From CAYOSF01 sp964406605 (GTDB lineage: Bacteria > Chloroflexota > Dehalococcoidia > DSTF01 > RBG-16-68-14), in NCBI GenBank assembly GCA_964406605.1, contig CAYOSF010000008.1:1-64000 (forward strand): DNA of 64,000 bases, in the 5' to 3' direction. This document shows positions 41,209 through 50,446 of this stretch, one piece after another. Numbering within the stretch: the first letter of the stretch is position 1; each line of letters starts with the position of its first letter. The position numbers and the translations under genes are program-made. The notes under the pieces are model-generated. The model saw only the letters and a program-made list of their open reading frames with translations, was not told the DNA's origin and did no database searches.

Positions 41209-42906
41209 CTATCCGCACACGGCGCCCTCGGACGCCGAGGACACCAGGCGTGCGTACTTGGCGAGTGCGCCGCGCTCGTAACGGGGCGGGGGCGGCGTCC
41301 AGGCGGCCAGCCGCCGGTCGATCTCCTCCTTCGGGACGCGCAGCTCCAGCCGGCGGTTCCCCGCGTCCACGGTGATTTCGTCGCCGTCCTGCACCACCGC
41401 GATCGGCCCGCCGACCACGGCCTCGGGGGCGACGTGGCCCACCATCAGGCCGCGGGTCGCGCCGGAGAAGCGCCCGTCGGTCACCATCGCGATCTGGTCG
41501 CCCAGGCCCTGCCCGATCAGCGCGGCCGTTACGGCCAACATTTCGCGCATGCCGGGGCCGCCCTTCGGGCCCTCGTAGCGGATCACGACGACGTCGCCGG
41601 GCTTGATCTCCCTGCGCTCGATGGCGGCGAAGCATTGCTCCTCGCCGTCGAAGACCCGCGCCGGCCCGGTTCGCTCGAGGCGCTCGACGCTCGCCACCTT
41701 GGCCACGGACCCCTCGGGCGCCAGGTTGCCCCGCAGGACGACGATCGTGCTGCCGCCGCTGAGCGCTTGGTCGACCGGCCGCACGACGTCGCCGTCCGGA
41801 CCGATGTTGAAGTCGGCAAGGTTCTCGGCCAGCGTCTTGCCCGTGACGGTCAGCGTGTCGCCGTGGAGGACGCCCGCGTTGAGCAGCTCCTTCATCACGA
41901 CGGGCACGCCGCCCACTCGGTGCAGGTCGGACATGACGAAGCGGCCGCCCGGCTTGAAGTCGCCTAGGTGCGGGGCGCGCTCGCTGACCCGGTCCAGGTC
42001 GTCGATCGTCAGGCCGACCCCGGCCTCACGGGCGATGGCGAGCAGGTGCAGGACGGCGTTGGTGGAGCCGCCGACGGCCACGGCCACCGCCATACCGTTC
42101 TCGAACGCGTCCTTCGTCAGGGTGTCGCGGGGCCGGATGTTGGCCTCCAGCAACCGGAGCGCGGCCTCGCCGGTCCGCCGGCAGACGTCGGTCCGCGCGG
42201 GGTCGACGGCGGGCACCGCCGCGCTCCCCGGCAGGGCGAGTCCCAGCCCCTCGCTCACGCAGGCCATCGTGTTGGCGGTGTACATCCCGCCGCAGGAGCC
42301 CGGGCCGGGACAGGCCACGTGCTCCAGCTCGCGCAGATCCTCGTCGCTCATGGAGCCGGCGCTGTGCGCGCCGACGCCCTCGAACACGTCCAGGACCGTG
42401 ACGTCGCGGCCCTGGAAGGTGCCGGGCAGGATGGTGCCGCCGTAGAGGAAGACGGCCGGCAGGTTCACTCGGGCCATCGCCATCATCATCCCGGGCAGGC
42501 TCTTGTCGCAGCCCGCGATGGCGGCCAGGCCGTCGTAGGCGTGTCCCAGCATCATCACCTCGACGGAGTCGGCGATGATCTCGCGGCTCACCAGCGACGC
42601 CTTCATCCCTTCGTGGCCCATCGCCATCCCATCGCCGACGGCGATGGTCGCAAACTCGCGCGGCGTGCCGCCCGCTTCTTTCACTCCTGCCTTGACGTGC
42701 TGCGCCAGGCCGCCCAGGTGGATGTTGCAGGGCATCGCCTCGTTGCCGGCGTGCCCCACGGCGACGATGGGCCGCGTGATGTCTTCGTCTGTGAGCCCCA
42801 TCGCGTAGAAGTACGACCGGTTGGGCGCTCGCTCCGCACCTGTCGTTACCTGCCAGCTCTTCGGCTTGGCAACCGTGGGAGCGCGCGTTGGAGTGTCGGT
42901 GGTCAT
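41209..42906 (-). CDS. ilvD: Dihydroxy-acid dehydratase
   Basis: 565 aa, ATG 42906. Dehydrates dihydroxyisovalerate and the isoleucine analogue to the 2-keto acids. Cluster ligands: M-P-C-N-I-H-L, S-C/G-C-D-K-S-L-P-G-M and P-G-S-C-G-G-M-Y-T-A-N-T-M. C-terminal G-R-F-S-G-A-T-R-G and G-H-V-A-P-E-A. This is the standard bacterial ilvD type, unlike the paralogue at 1441. No other ilv genes adjoin it. Confidence 0.93.
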   Translation of the reverse strand: MTTDTPTRAPTVAKPKSWQVTTGAERAPNRSYFYAMGLTDEDITRPIVAVGHAGNEAMPCNIHLGGLAQHVKAGVKEAGGTPREFATIAVGDGMAMGHEGMKASLVSREIIADSVEVMMLGHAYDGLAAIAGCDKSLPGMMMAMARVNLPAVFLYGGTILPGTFQGRDVTVLDVFEGVGAHSAGSMSDEDLRELEHVACPGPGSCGGMYTANTMACVSEGLGLALPGSAAVPAVDPARTDVCRRTGEAALRLLEANIRPRDTLTKDAFENGMAVAVAVGGSTNAVLHLLAIAREAGVGLTIDDLDRVSERAPHLGDFKPGGRFVMSDLHRVGGVPVVMKELLNAGVLHGDTLTVTGKTLAENLADFNIGPDGDVVRPVDQALSGGSTIVVLRGNLAPEGSVAKVASVERLERTGPARVFDGEEQCFAAIERREIKPGDVVVIRYEGPKGGPGMREMLAVTAALIGQGLGDQIAMVTDGRFSGATRGLMVGHVAPEAVVGGPIAVVQDGDEITVDAGNRRLELRVPKEEIDRRLAAWTPPPPRYERGALAKYARLVSSASEGAVCG

Positions 42907-43004
42907 GAGGCGTCCTCCTGTGGGTGAGGGGATACTGTGGGCAAAGCGTATCGCAGCGCGGGGGAGGTCTCAAGGGGGGCGGCTTGTGCAGGAGGAGTGA
43001 GTGC

Positions 43005-43898
43005 CTAGGTGACGCGCTCGCGAGTCCCTTCCTCAGATGGGTTCTCGGCGCCGTCGGCGACGGCCGCGCCGGTCGGGTCTGCGCCATCTCGGGACGCCGC
43101 GTCCTGGTCTTCGTCTGAAGGCGTGTCGTTCTGGTCGCGCTGCATGCGGTCGGCGCGGTTGAGGATGGTGATCACCGCGAACAGGAAGAGGACGAAGAGG
43201 ATGATCTCGAAGACGCGCACGTTCTGGTCGGAGTCCTCCAGGCTCAGGCCGAACACGCCCAGGAGGTAGCCCCCCATGATGAAGAAGATCACCCAGAGCG
43301 TGACGCCGATGTAGTCCAGCAGCATCCAGCGGAGCAAGGGCATTCGTATGAAGCCCGACGCCGCCGGTCCGACGAGGCGGGAGTAGCCGGCGAAGTGGTA
43401 GCTCAAGACCAGCCAGACGCTGTGTTCGAGCAGCGGCTCCCGCATCCGCTCCGCCCAGCGCACCAGGCTCGACTCAGGGCCGAGCCACCGCCATCCGAAG
43501 CGTCCCATCCCGTAGCTGATCGTGTCCCCGATCATGGCCCCCAGGACGCCGAGGCCGATCGCCGGCCAGATGTTTATCAGACCGTCGCGCGCGCCCAGGC
43601 CGGCCAGAAGCATGATCAACGTGCCGGGGATGAGGGCGCCGAGGAACAGCGTGTTCTCGGTCAGAGGCGCAAGGAACACCACGAGGTATCCGTAGGATTC
43701 GAGGACGTTCTCCGCGATGCGCAGCGCCTGTTCCGTCAGCCAGCCGAAGTTGTCGAAGAAGTCGCGCACCGGCTCGATAGGCGAGAAGCGGCCGACGATG
43801 AAGATCGCGGCGATGATGGCGGCCCAGATGAGCCCCAGCTTTCGCTGCTGAAACGCGGCCGCCACGGCCTGATCGTCTCTCCTGCCTTCGCGCGACAT
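43005..43898 (-). CDS. DedA/VTT family membrane protein, copy 1
   Basis: 297 aa with a 25-residue soluble N-terminus and an acidic C-terminal tail of about 50 aa. The DedA core has A-P-L-T-E-N-T-L-F-L-G-A-L-I-P-G, G-D-T-I-S-Y-G-M-G-R-F-G and R-L-V-G-P-A-A-S-G-F, the conserved acidic and Arg/Gly motifs. Members act as lipid scramblases or support membrane homeostasis. It is followed by a second DedA in the same direction. Confidence 0.9.
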   Translation of the reverse strand: MSREGRRDDQAVAAAFQQRKLGLIWAAIIAAIFIVGRFSPIEPVRDFFDNFGWLTEQALRIAENVLESYGYLVVFLAPLTENTLFLGALIPGTLIMLLAGLGARDGLINIWPAIGLGVLGAMIGDTISYGMGRFGWRWLGPESSLVRWAERMREPLLEHSVWLVLSYHFAGYSRLVGPAASGFIRMPLLRWMLLDYIGVTLWVIFFIMGGYLLGVFGLSLEDSDQNVRVFEIILFVLFLFAVITILNRADRMQRDQNDTPSDEDQDAASRDGADPTGAAVADGAENPSEEGTRERVT

Positions 43899-43928
43899 GA
43901 CCCGGCTCGCGACCTTACTGCTTTCGGT

Positions 43929-44588
43929 CTATTGCCGGCCGCCGGTCCCGCCTTCAGGCGCATCGCCCCATGCTCGCTTGACGTGCCGGTAGACGTACCA
44001 GGCAGCCAGGACCAGGATCACGATGACGATCGGTATGTCCGCCGGCCGCATCCAATCCCGCAGCTTCTCCCAGTTCTCGCCCAGCATGAAACCCGCCCAC
44101 GCGAGCCAGAAGGACCAGACGAATGCCCCGACGAAGCTGTAGGTGGCGAACTGCCACACGGGCATGCGCGCGATGCCCGCCGGCAGGCTGATAAACGTCC
44201 TCACCACCGGCATGAGGCGGGAGGCGAACACCGCCAGGTTGCCCCAGCGCTGAAAGAAGCGGTCCGCGAGGTCGAGGTCGTGGTGGGAGATCAACACGTA
44301 CCGTCCGTACTTCGCCACGAGGGGCCGTCCGCCCCAAGCTCCGACGTAGTAGGCGATGAGCGATCCAAGCACGTTGCCGACCGCGCCGAAGAGCGCCGCC
44401 AGCAGCAGCCACTCCCACCCCAAGCCGCGGTCTTTCACGAGCATCCAGCCGGCAAGCGGCATGATGATCTCGCTGGGAAGTGGGATGCAGGCGCTCTCGA
44501 CGGCCATCATCACCACCACCCCCGGCCACTCGATGGCGTCGTAGGTGGCGTTGATGAAATCGAGCAGCCAGGTCTCGATGCCGTGCAC
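43929..44588 (-). CDS. DedA/VTT family membrane protein, copy 2
   Basis: 219 aa from GTG 44588 (V-H-G-I-E-T-W-L); the frame continues to 44675 with a non-hydrophobic, basic stretch. Core motifs: E-S-A-C-I-P-L-P-S-E-I-I-M-P-L-A-G, G-S-L-I-A-Y-Y-V-G-A-W-G-G-R and R-L-M-P-V-V-R-T-F-I-S-L-P-A-G. Typical DedA length. 30 nt upstream of copy 1 in the operon. The two are diverged paralogues, not a recent duplication. Confidence 0.9.
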   Translation of the reverse strand: MHGIETWLLDFINATYDAIEWPGVVVMMAVESACIPLPSEIIMPLAGWMLVKDRGLGWEWLLLAALFGAVGNVLGSLIAYYVGAWGGRPLVAKYGRYVLISHHDLDLADRFFQRWGNLAVFASRLMPVVRTFISLPAGIARMPVWQFATYSFVGAFVWSFWLAWAGFMLGENWEKLRDWMRPADIPIVIVILVLAAWYVYRHVKRAWGDAPEGGTGGRQ

Positions 44589-44919
44589 CAGCGGTCCTGT
44601 CCCTCCTCCTGTCTTGGCGCTTGCGTTCCGGCAAGGCCGCGGGCGTGGGTCGGAAGCCCGTGCCGAGGCCCGCACCAGGTCAATCTACCATACCGCCTGG
44701 AGCTGAGTATCCCTGGAGGACGCCACAACTCCCCAAGGCGCCCAGATTCATGCCTGCGTCGCTCGGGCCGACCGGCAGTTCGCCCGTGCGCGGCGCCCTT
44801 GTTCAGATACCGATGCCGGCTGAGTTATCTTCGAGGGCTGCGAAAGGGGCGATCGAGGTCGGGAAGCTGGCGCGCCGTCTCGGGAGATTCGATGCGGTAC
44901 GCGGCGTCGGGTTGTCGCT
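44589..44919. other. Gene-free stretch between dedA and rimI
   Basis: 331 bases without a supported gene. An open frame on the plus strand runs through here but is antisense to rimI and lacks a ribosome binding site. No clear promoter, hairpin or repeat is seen. Confidence 0.6.
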
Positions 44920-45606
44920 TCAGCGCTGTGGAGTGATATTGGCCAAGCGCTTGAGCCTGCCCGCCAGGGGGTACTCGTCTCCCCAGTTCGCCCGCTGGTC
45001 GGCGATACGCGTCTCGAGAAGCCGGCGAAAAGCAGCGGACTTGAAGGGCGGCGTGGTCATGAGGACAGCGTCTTCCTGGTTGTCGGTGTAGTAGTGTGCC
45101 CGCACTCCCACCTGGCTGAAGCCGTACTTGTCGTACATGGACCGGGCGGCCTGGTTCGAGATCCGATACTCCAGCGTAACCTCTTCCTGGCCCGATTCGA
45201 GCGCGGCCTCCATTGCGGCCACCAGCAGCACCTCGCCGATGCCCTGGCGGCGAAGCTCCGGCCGCACGGCGATGGTGACGATGTGCCCCTCGCCCATCAT
45301 GCACCAGAGGCCGACCAAGCCGAGGATTCGCTCCCGGGCTGATGGGGGCGGGTTACCAAGGATGCGGCGCATCAGGCGGCGGATGCCGCGGTCGGCGGCC
45401 GATTCCTCCGGCGGCTCGTCGGTGGGAGCATCCTTGTCGACTGGCTCGTAGGCCACGAGGTAGCGGGCCAGCTCGTTCTTCAGCTCGCGCTGGTAGGCGG
45501 TCTGCGGCCACATGGTGGGGAAGGACTGCCGCTCGATGTCCACCACCTGCGGGATATCGCCCTGCTCCATGGGGCGGACTCGGCAGCGAAGGGCAGTGGA
45601 GCGCAT
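44920..45606 (-). CDS. rimI: Ribosomal-protein alanine N-acetyltransferase-like GNAT
   Basis: 228 aa. GNAT fold with I-V-T-I-A-V-R-P-E-L-R-R-Q-G-I-G-E-V-L (acetyl-CoA loop R-R-Q-G-I-G) and the RimI-like end R-I-S-N-Q-A-A-R-S-M-Y-D-K-Y-G-F. An insert of about 50 residues rich in Pro, Asp and Arg sits between the first and second halves, making it longer than the usual 150 aa. RimI acetylates the N-terminus of ribosomal protein S18. Substrate here is assumed. Divergent from the ABC genes. Confidence 0.85.
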   Translation of the reverse strand: MRSTALRCRVRPMEQGDIPQVVDIERQSFPTMWPQTAYQRELKNELARYLVAYEPVDKDAPTDEPPEESAADRGIRRLMRRILGNPPPSARERILGLVGLWCMMGEGHIVTIAVRPELRRQGIGEVLLVAAMEAALESGQEEVTLEYRISNQAARSMYDKYGFSQVGVRAHYYTDNQEDAVLMTTPPFKSAAFRRLLETRIADQRANWGDEYPLAGRLKRLANITPQR

Positions 45607-45692
45607 GCGCTCTCCCGGAAGAAATGGCAGGGTGACTCATTCTACCATAGGCGCTTGGCCGGGGTTCGGCTCGCGCCGTTCCCATGCAAAAC

Positions 45693-45721
45693 TTGACGTT
45701 AGCGTAAAGATTAGATATACT
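45693..45721 (+). promoter_or_regulatory. Promoter TTGACG-N17-TATACT of the ABC exporter, with overlapping inverted repeat
   Basis: TTGACG (45693-45698) and TATACT (45716-45721), 17 nt apart. ATG 45730 is 8 nt after the -10, implying a leaderless transcript. The -35 overlaps the imperfect inverted repeat TTGACGTT-AGCGTAAA (45693-45708), similar in shape to MerR-family operators. No merR gene is in the window. Confidence 0.6.
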
Positions 45722-45729
45722 CCTGTGCT

Positions 45730-47568
45730 ATGCGACGCCGGTCGATGCCTATTCATGTCCGGCTTATCTCCTACGCGGTGCCGTACTGGCGCACCGTCCT
45801 CCTGGCGTTCCTGTGCGTGGCTGCCTCTGCCGGCTTCGTGCTGGCCATGCCCCAGTTGATCGGGCTGGCCATCGACAAAGGTCTCGATCTCAAGATCGTC
45901 GACAAGACGCCTGTCGTCACGGGCGACAGGAAGATACTCATCTTCTTCGGCCTTGGCGTCGTTGCCTCGGCGGTGGCGCGCGGCGCCTTTTCGTACGGGC
46001 AGACCTACCTGGGCGAGTGGATCTCGCAGAGGGTCGCCTACGATATCCGTAATGAGATCTATAACCACCTCCAGCGGCTGAGCTTCGCCTACCACGACAA
46101 GGCGCAGACGGGCCAGATCATGTCGCGCGCGACGCAAGACGTGGAAGGCGTGCGGTTCTTCATCAGCATGGGCCTTCTTAGGCTGCTCTACCTGATCATT
46201 CTCCTGGTGGTCGTCCTGATCCTGATGGTCACTACCAGTTGGAAGCTGGCTCTCGTGACCTGGCTCTTCTTGCCGGTCGTGGCCGCGCGCTCCATGCAGG
46301 TGAGCCTGCGTCTGCGACCCGTCTGGTTGGAGGTGCAGAATCTCCAGGGCCGGCTCGGCACCGTGCTCCAGGAGAACCTCTCCGGCATGCGCGTGGTGAA
46401 GGCCTTCGCCCGCGAGCAGTATGAGAGCGTGAAGTTCTCGAAGGAGGCCAAGGAGCTCTTCGAGCGTGGCTATGAGACCAACCGTATTCAGGCGTTCAAC
46501 GCCCCTATGCTGACCGGCATGTGGCTGCTCTCGATGGTGGCGGTGGCCTGGCTGGGAGCCTACGAGATCAACGCGGGCAGGCTTACCGCCGGTGACCTCA
46601 CCAAGTTCGTGCTCTTCATCACCCTCTTGCAGATGCCGGTGCGGGCCTTGGGCTGGATCGTCAACCTCTTTGCCCGCGCCCAGTCCTCCGGCCAGCGCAT
46701 CTACGACATACTCGACGCCGAATCGGCGGTGCAGGAGAGCCCGGGCGCCACCGAGCTTGCCCGCGTCGAAGGGCACGTGCGATTCGAGGACGTCTCCTTC
46801 TCCTACGATGCCGTCAGTCCCGTGCTGCGGGGCATCGACATCGAGGCGAAGCCGGGGGAGATCGTCGCTCTCCTGGGCCCCACCGGTTCTGGCAAGACTA
46901 CCGTGGTGAACCTCATGCCGCGCTTCTACGATGTCACGGCGGGGAGAATTACCATCGACGGCATAGACATCCGCGATGTGACGCTGGCCTCGCTTCGACG
47001 GAACTTCAGCATCGTCCAGCAGGACGTGTTCCTGTTCTCCGCCACGATGCGCGAGAACATCGCCTACGGCGTGGTCGATGCCTCGCAGGAGGACATCGAG
47101 CGGGTGGCGAAGGCGGCGCGCATCCACGAGTTCATCGTGAGCCAGCCGGACGGGTACGACACGTGGGTGGGGGAGCGCGGCATCACCCTCTCCGGGGGCC
47201 AGCGACAGCGCGTCGCCATTGCCCGCACGTTGCTCACAGACCCGCGCATCCTCATCTTCGACGACTCGACCTCCAGCGTGGATACGGAAACGGAGTATCT
47301 CATCCAGCAGGCTCTCGCGGACCTCATGAAGGGCCGCACGACGTTCGTCATCGCACAGCGGTTGCGCACGGTGAAGGCCGCCGACCAGATCCTGGTGCTC
47401 CAGGGCGGCCGGATCGTCGAGCGGGGACGCCACGAGGAGTTGCTGGAGCGGGGCGGGCTGTACCGCCAGATCTACGACTTGGAGCTACGCGATCAGGAGG
47501 AGGCGTTTGAGCAGGCGAGAGTGGAGGCTGCCCAAACCGGCCCCTCCCCTGCCGGGAGTGTGACCTAG
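45730..47568 (+). CDS. ABC exporter, ATP-binding/permease half A (degenerate site)
   Basis: 612 aa with six membrane helices then an ATPase domain. Walker A G-P-T-G-S-G-K-T-T (about residue 383), signature L-S-G-G-Q (about 486), Walker B L-I-F-D-D-S-T-S (about 508) with Asp where the catalytic Glu should be. This is the pattern of the degenerate half of heterodimeric exporters such as TM287/288 and BmrCD. The partner starts 2 nt downstream. Likely drug or lipid export across the cytoplasmic membrane. The promoter suggests a leaderless mRNA. Confidence 0.92.
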   Translation: MRRRSMPIHVRLISYAVPYWRTVLLAFLCVAASAGFVLAMPQLIGLAIDKGLDLKIVDKTPVVTGDRKILIFFGLGVVASAVARGAFSYGQTYLGEWISQRVAYDIRNEIYNHLQRLSFAYHDKAQTGQIMSRATQDVEGVRFFISMGLLRLLYLIILLVVVLILMVTTSWKLALVTWLFLPVVAARSMQVSLRLRPVWLEVQNLQGRLGTVLQENLSGMRVVKAFAREQYESVKFSKEAKELFERGYETNRIQAFNAPMLTGMWLLSMVAVAWLGAYEINAGRLTAGDLTKFVLFITLLQMPVRALGWIVNLFARAQSSGQRIYDILDAESAVQESPGATELARVEGHVRFEDVSFSYDAVSPVLRGIDIEAKPGEIVALLGPTGSGKTTVVNLMPRFYDVTAGRITIDGIDIRDVTLASLRRNFSIVQQDVFLFSATMRENIAYGVVDASQEDIERVAKAARIHEFIVSQPDGYDTWVGERGITLSGGQRQRVAIARTLLTDPRILIFDDSTSSVDTETEYLIQQALADLMKGRTTFVIAQRLRTVKAADQILVLQGGRIVERGRHEELLERGGLYRQIYDLELRDQEEAFEQARVEAAQTGPSPAGSVT

Positions 47569-47569
47569 G

Positions 47570-49477
47570 ATGGCGTACTGGGGTGGAGGCGGAGCAGCCG
47601 GGTGGAGCGGCGCTGGCCGGCCGACGATGCTGGATACGCACCGCTTGCGGCGCAGCGTCGACTACTGGGACGACGAGGAGTTCGGAAGCGTCTACAGCCA
47701 GCGGGTGATGAGCCGGCTGGTCCCCTACCTCAAGCCGTTCAAGGGTCGGGCAGCCCTCGCCCTCATCGGCATGTTCGCGTACATCGCCACCCGCGAGTTC
47801 CAGCCCCTCATCGTCAGTAATCTGATCGACGCTGCCACCCACGGAAACCTGAGCGGCGTCAACCAGGCGGGTTTCATCTTCTTGTTCCTGGTTCTGGCTT
47901 CCTGGGGCGCCCAATTCATGCAGCTCGTCCACACGGGCTGGATCGGGCATCGTGTCCTCTTCACCCTGCGCACCCAAATGTTCAACCATCTCCAGAAGCT
48001 GTCGCTTCGCTTCTATGACAACAACGAGGTGGGCAGGGTGATGTCCCGCGTCACCAGCGACGTGACCACGCTCCAGGAGCTGCTCACTTCGGGCGTGCTG
48101 ACGATCCTCGCCGACTTCGTCGGTCTCCTGCTGGTCGTCAGCCTCATGATCTACAAGGACGCGGAGATGGCCCTCATCACGTTCGCCGTGGTGCCGTTCC
48201 TGGTGACCGCGATGGCCGTATGGCAGATCTACGCCCGACGGGCCTTCATCCGGGTGCGACAGGCGATCGCTATCGTGAACGCCAACCTTCAGGAGAACGT
48301 CTCCGGCGTGCGCGTGATCCAGAGCCTTTCGCGTGAGGAAGAGAACACCCGTCGTTTCGACAACGTCAACCGCGAGAACCTGACGGCCAACGTATGGGCG
48401 GGGCGCGTCGCGGCCATGGTGATGCCCCTGGTGGAGCTCACGGTCGCCGTCTCGACCTGCCTCGTTATCATCTACGGTGGGTTCAAGGTGCTGGACGGCA
48501 GCATGACCGTCGGCACCATGGCATTCTTCGCCTTCGAGATACAGCGCTTCTACGATCCGATTCGCGACTTGGTGCTGCAGTACACACAGCTCCAGCGCGC
48601 GATGGCCGGCGGCGAACGCATCTTCGAGGTCTTGGACACCGTGCCGGAGATCCAGGACGCGCCCGACGCCATCGATCTGGAGGACGTGCGCGGTGAGGTC
48701 GCGTTCGATCACGTGACGCATGAGTACGTACCGGGTGTGCAGGCGCTGCGCGATTTCGATTTGCATGTTGAGCCGGGAGAGACGGTCGCGTTCGTCGGCC
48801 CAACGGGGGCGGGCAAGACCACCGTCACGGCACTGGCCGTCCGCTTCTATGACGCCACCGAGGGTCGCGTGCTGGTGGACGGTCACGACGTTCGTCACGT
48901 GAAGCGCCAATCGCTCACCCGACGCCTTGGGCTGGTGCTCCAGGAGCCTTTCCTCTTCTCCGGAACCGTACTGGAGAACATCGGCTACGGCCGCCCGGGC
49001 GCCACTGAGGAGGAGATCGAGAAGGCGGCGCGTGCGGTGGGCGCCCACGACTTCATCATGCGGCTGGAGGACGGATACCATACCGAGCTGCAGGAACGCG
49101 GCCAGAACCTCTCGGTCGGACAGCGCCAGCTCATCAGCTTCGCCCGGGCCGTGCTCGCCGATCCGCGCATTCTCATCCTGGACGAAGCTACGGCCAACGT
49201 CGACACGCGCACGGAGGCGGTGATTCAGCGCGCGCTGGCGGAGCTGTTGCGCAACCGCACGTCCTTTGTCATTGCCCACCGACTGTCGACCATCCGCAAC
49301 GCGGATCGCGTCATCGTCATGGAAGAGGGGCGCATCGCCGAGCAGGGGGCGCATGAGGAGTTGCTGGCGCTGGGCGGCCTGTACGCCAAGCTGTACAGGA
49401 TGACCTACCAGGAACGGGATGGCGAGCGGGAAGCTGAGCTTCCCGGACAGCCGGCGTCTCGTCCGGCCTCTTCGTAG
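47570..49477 (+). CDS. ABC exporter, ATP-binding/permease half B (consensus Walker B)
   Basis: 635 aa. A Gly/Ala-rich N-terminus is followed by six helices and an ATPase domain with Walker A G-P-T-G-A-G-K-T-T (about 410), signature L-S-V-G-Q in place of L-S-G-G-Q, and Walker B L-I-L-D-E-A-T-A with the catalytic Glu. The degenerate features are complementary to half A, as expected in a heterodimer with one active nucleotide site. Adjacent and co-directional. Substrate unknown; multidrug export is the usual role. Confidence 0.92.
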   Translation: MAYWGGGGAAGWSGAGRPTMLDTHRLRRSVDYWDDEEFGSVYSQRVMSRLVPYLKPFKGRAALALIGMFAYIATREFQPLIVSNLIDAATHGNLSGVNQAGFIFLFLVLASWGAQFMQLVHTGWIGHRVLFTLRTQMFNHLQKLSLRFYDNNEVGRVMSRVTSDVTTLQELLTSGVLTILADFVGLLLVVSLMIYKDAEMALITFAVVPFLVTAMAVWQIYARRAFIRVRQAIAIVNANLQENVSGVRVIQSLSREEENTRRFDNVNRENLTANVWAGRVAAMVMPLVELTVAVSTCLVIIYGGFKVLDGSMTVGTMAFFAFEIQRFYDPIRDLVLQYTQLQRAMAGGERIFEVLDTVPEIQDAPDAIDLEDVRGEVAFDHVTHEYVPGVQALRDFDLHVEPGETVAFVGPTGAGKTTVTALAVRFYDATEGRVLVDGHDVRHVKRQSLTRRLGLVLQEPFLFSGTVLENIGYGRPGATEEEIEKAARAVGAHDFIMRLEDGYHTELQERGQNLSVGQRQLISFARAVLADPRILILDEATANVDTRTEAVIQRALAELLRNRTSFVIAHRLSTIRNADRVIVMEEGRIAEQGAHEELLALGGLYAKLYRMTYQERDGEREAELPGQPASRPASS

Positions 49478-49613
49478 CCCGGACGAACGGACATCTTCAC
49501 CTAACTTGACGCCCGCATGCCGCTGTCGGTACCGTAAGAGTACGCCGCGCGAGAAGGAATGATGAACGATACGAGTTGCAGGACGATGTGTGCCGTCGAG
49601 TCGCCCACCGCGG

Positions 49614-49699
49614 GGATTCGAGGGGGCGCAGGCGTGGGTCACCGGACCTAACGAATCCGGGTTGTCCGTCCAGCAGGCCCACTGCCCGCAGGCGGTGGG
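49614..49699 (+). promoter_or_regulatory. Structured leader or terminator ahead of the cyclase gene
   Basis: Outer stem GGATTCG (49614-49620)/CGAATCC (49652-49658) encloses GGTC-ACCG-GACC. Then a strong 11-bp hairpin GGCCCACTGCC-CGCA-GGCGGTGGGCC (about 49674-49699) ends 25 nt before the cyclase GTG, followed by a weak T-rich run. It matches no riboswitch I recognise; it may also just terminate the ABC operon. Confidence 0.45.
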
Positions 49700-49723
49700 C
49701 CGTTTGTATGTAGGGAGATAGGC

Positions 49724-50386
49724 GTGACCACCGTGGAGACGCGAACGGAGATGCCTCAGACCCGCCGGGAGCAGGAACGCGCCGGGCCGGGTGAGCGCTG
49801 CCCGACGTGCGGGGCCGCTCTGCCGCAGGGCTCTCGCTTCTGCGGACAGTGCGGGCGCGCCCTGGGCGCCTCGCTTGCGTCCGTCACGGGCGGTCTGGTC
49901 ACGATCGCGTTCTTCGATCTGGAGGGCTTCACTACGTTTGCGAGCCGAACGGAGAGGGACGAGGTACGAGGGCTCATCTTCGCCTTCCACCGTTTGGTGC
50001 GGGAGCATGTGGAGCGCCACGGCGGGTTCGAGGTGAAGCAGATGGGTGATGGCTTCATGCTCGCGTTCTCGAGCCCCGCCCGCGCGGTCAGGTGCGCGTC
50101 CGACATGCAGCGGGCGATGGAGAATCCCCTCGCGCCGTCGATCCGGCTGCGCGTCGGCATCAACAGCGGCGACGCCATCCGCGAGGGCAACGACTTCTTC
50201 GGCCATACGGTGAACGTCGCCTCGCGCATCACCGGCCGGGCCGCCGGGGGCCAGGTGTTGGTGTCCGAGGCTACGCGCGTCCTTGCGGGACACGTGGAGG
50301 GTGTCCGATTCATCGACACCGGCCGTCGCCGGCTGAGAGGTCTGCGCCGCCGCCGCCGGCTCTTCGAGGTTGTCTGGTGGGAGTAG
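49724..50386 (+). CDS. Class III adenylate/guanylate cyclase with zinc ribbon
   Basis: 220 aa, GTG 49724. Zinc ribbon at residues 26-43 (C-P-T-C and C-G-Q-C). The cyclase domain then has metal-binding Asp65 in F-F-D-L-E-G-F-T and Asp109 in Q-M-G-D-G-F-M, substrate Lys105, and Asn164/Arg168 in V-N-V-A-S-R. All residues needed for catalysis appear present. ATP versus GTP preference is not certain. No membrane helix; the ribbon may link it to a partner. 246 nt after the ABC pair. Confidence 0.88.
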   Translation: MTTVETRTEMPQTRREQERAGPGERCPTCGAALPQGSRFCGQCGRALGASLASVTGGLVTIAFFDLEGFTTFASRTERDEVRGLIFAFHRLVREHVERHGGFEVKQMGDGFMLAFSSPARAVRCASDMQRAMENPLAPSIRLRVGINSGDAIREGNDFFGHTVNVASRITGRAAGGQVLVSEATRVLAGHVEGVRFIDTGRRRLRGLRRRRRLFEVVWWE

Positions 50387-50446
50387 CCGGCGCGTAGCCG
50401 GGGAGTCTCAGGAACGGCCGGAGCGCCGGCGGGGCGCTGCGGGGCG

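Noticed and set aside
41134..42927. Plus-strand frames opposite ilvD
   Set aside because: Antisense of a clear IlvD; the codon third positions fit the minus strand.
44621..45091. 156-aa plus-strand frame near rimI
   Set aside because: Overlaps rimI antisense with no ribosome binding site and no conserved motif.
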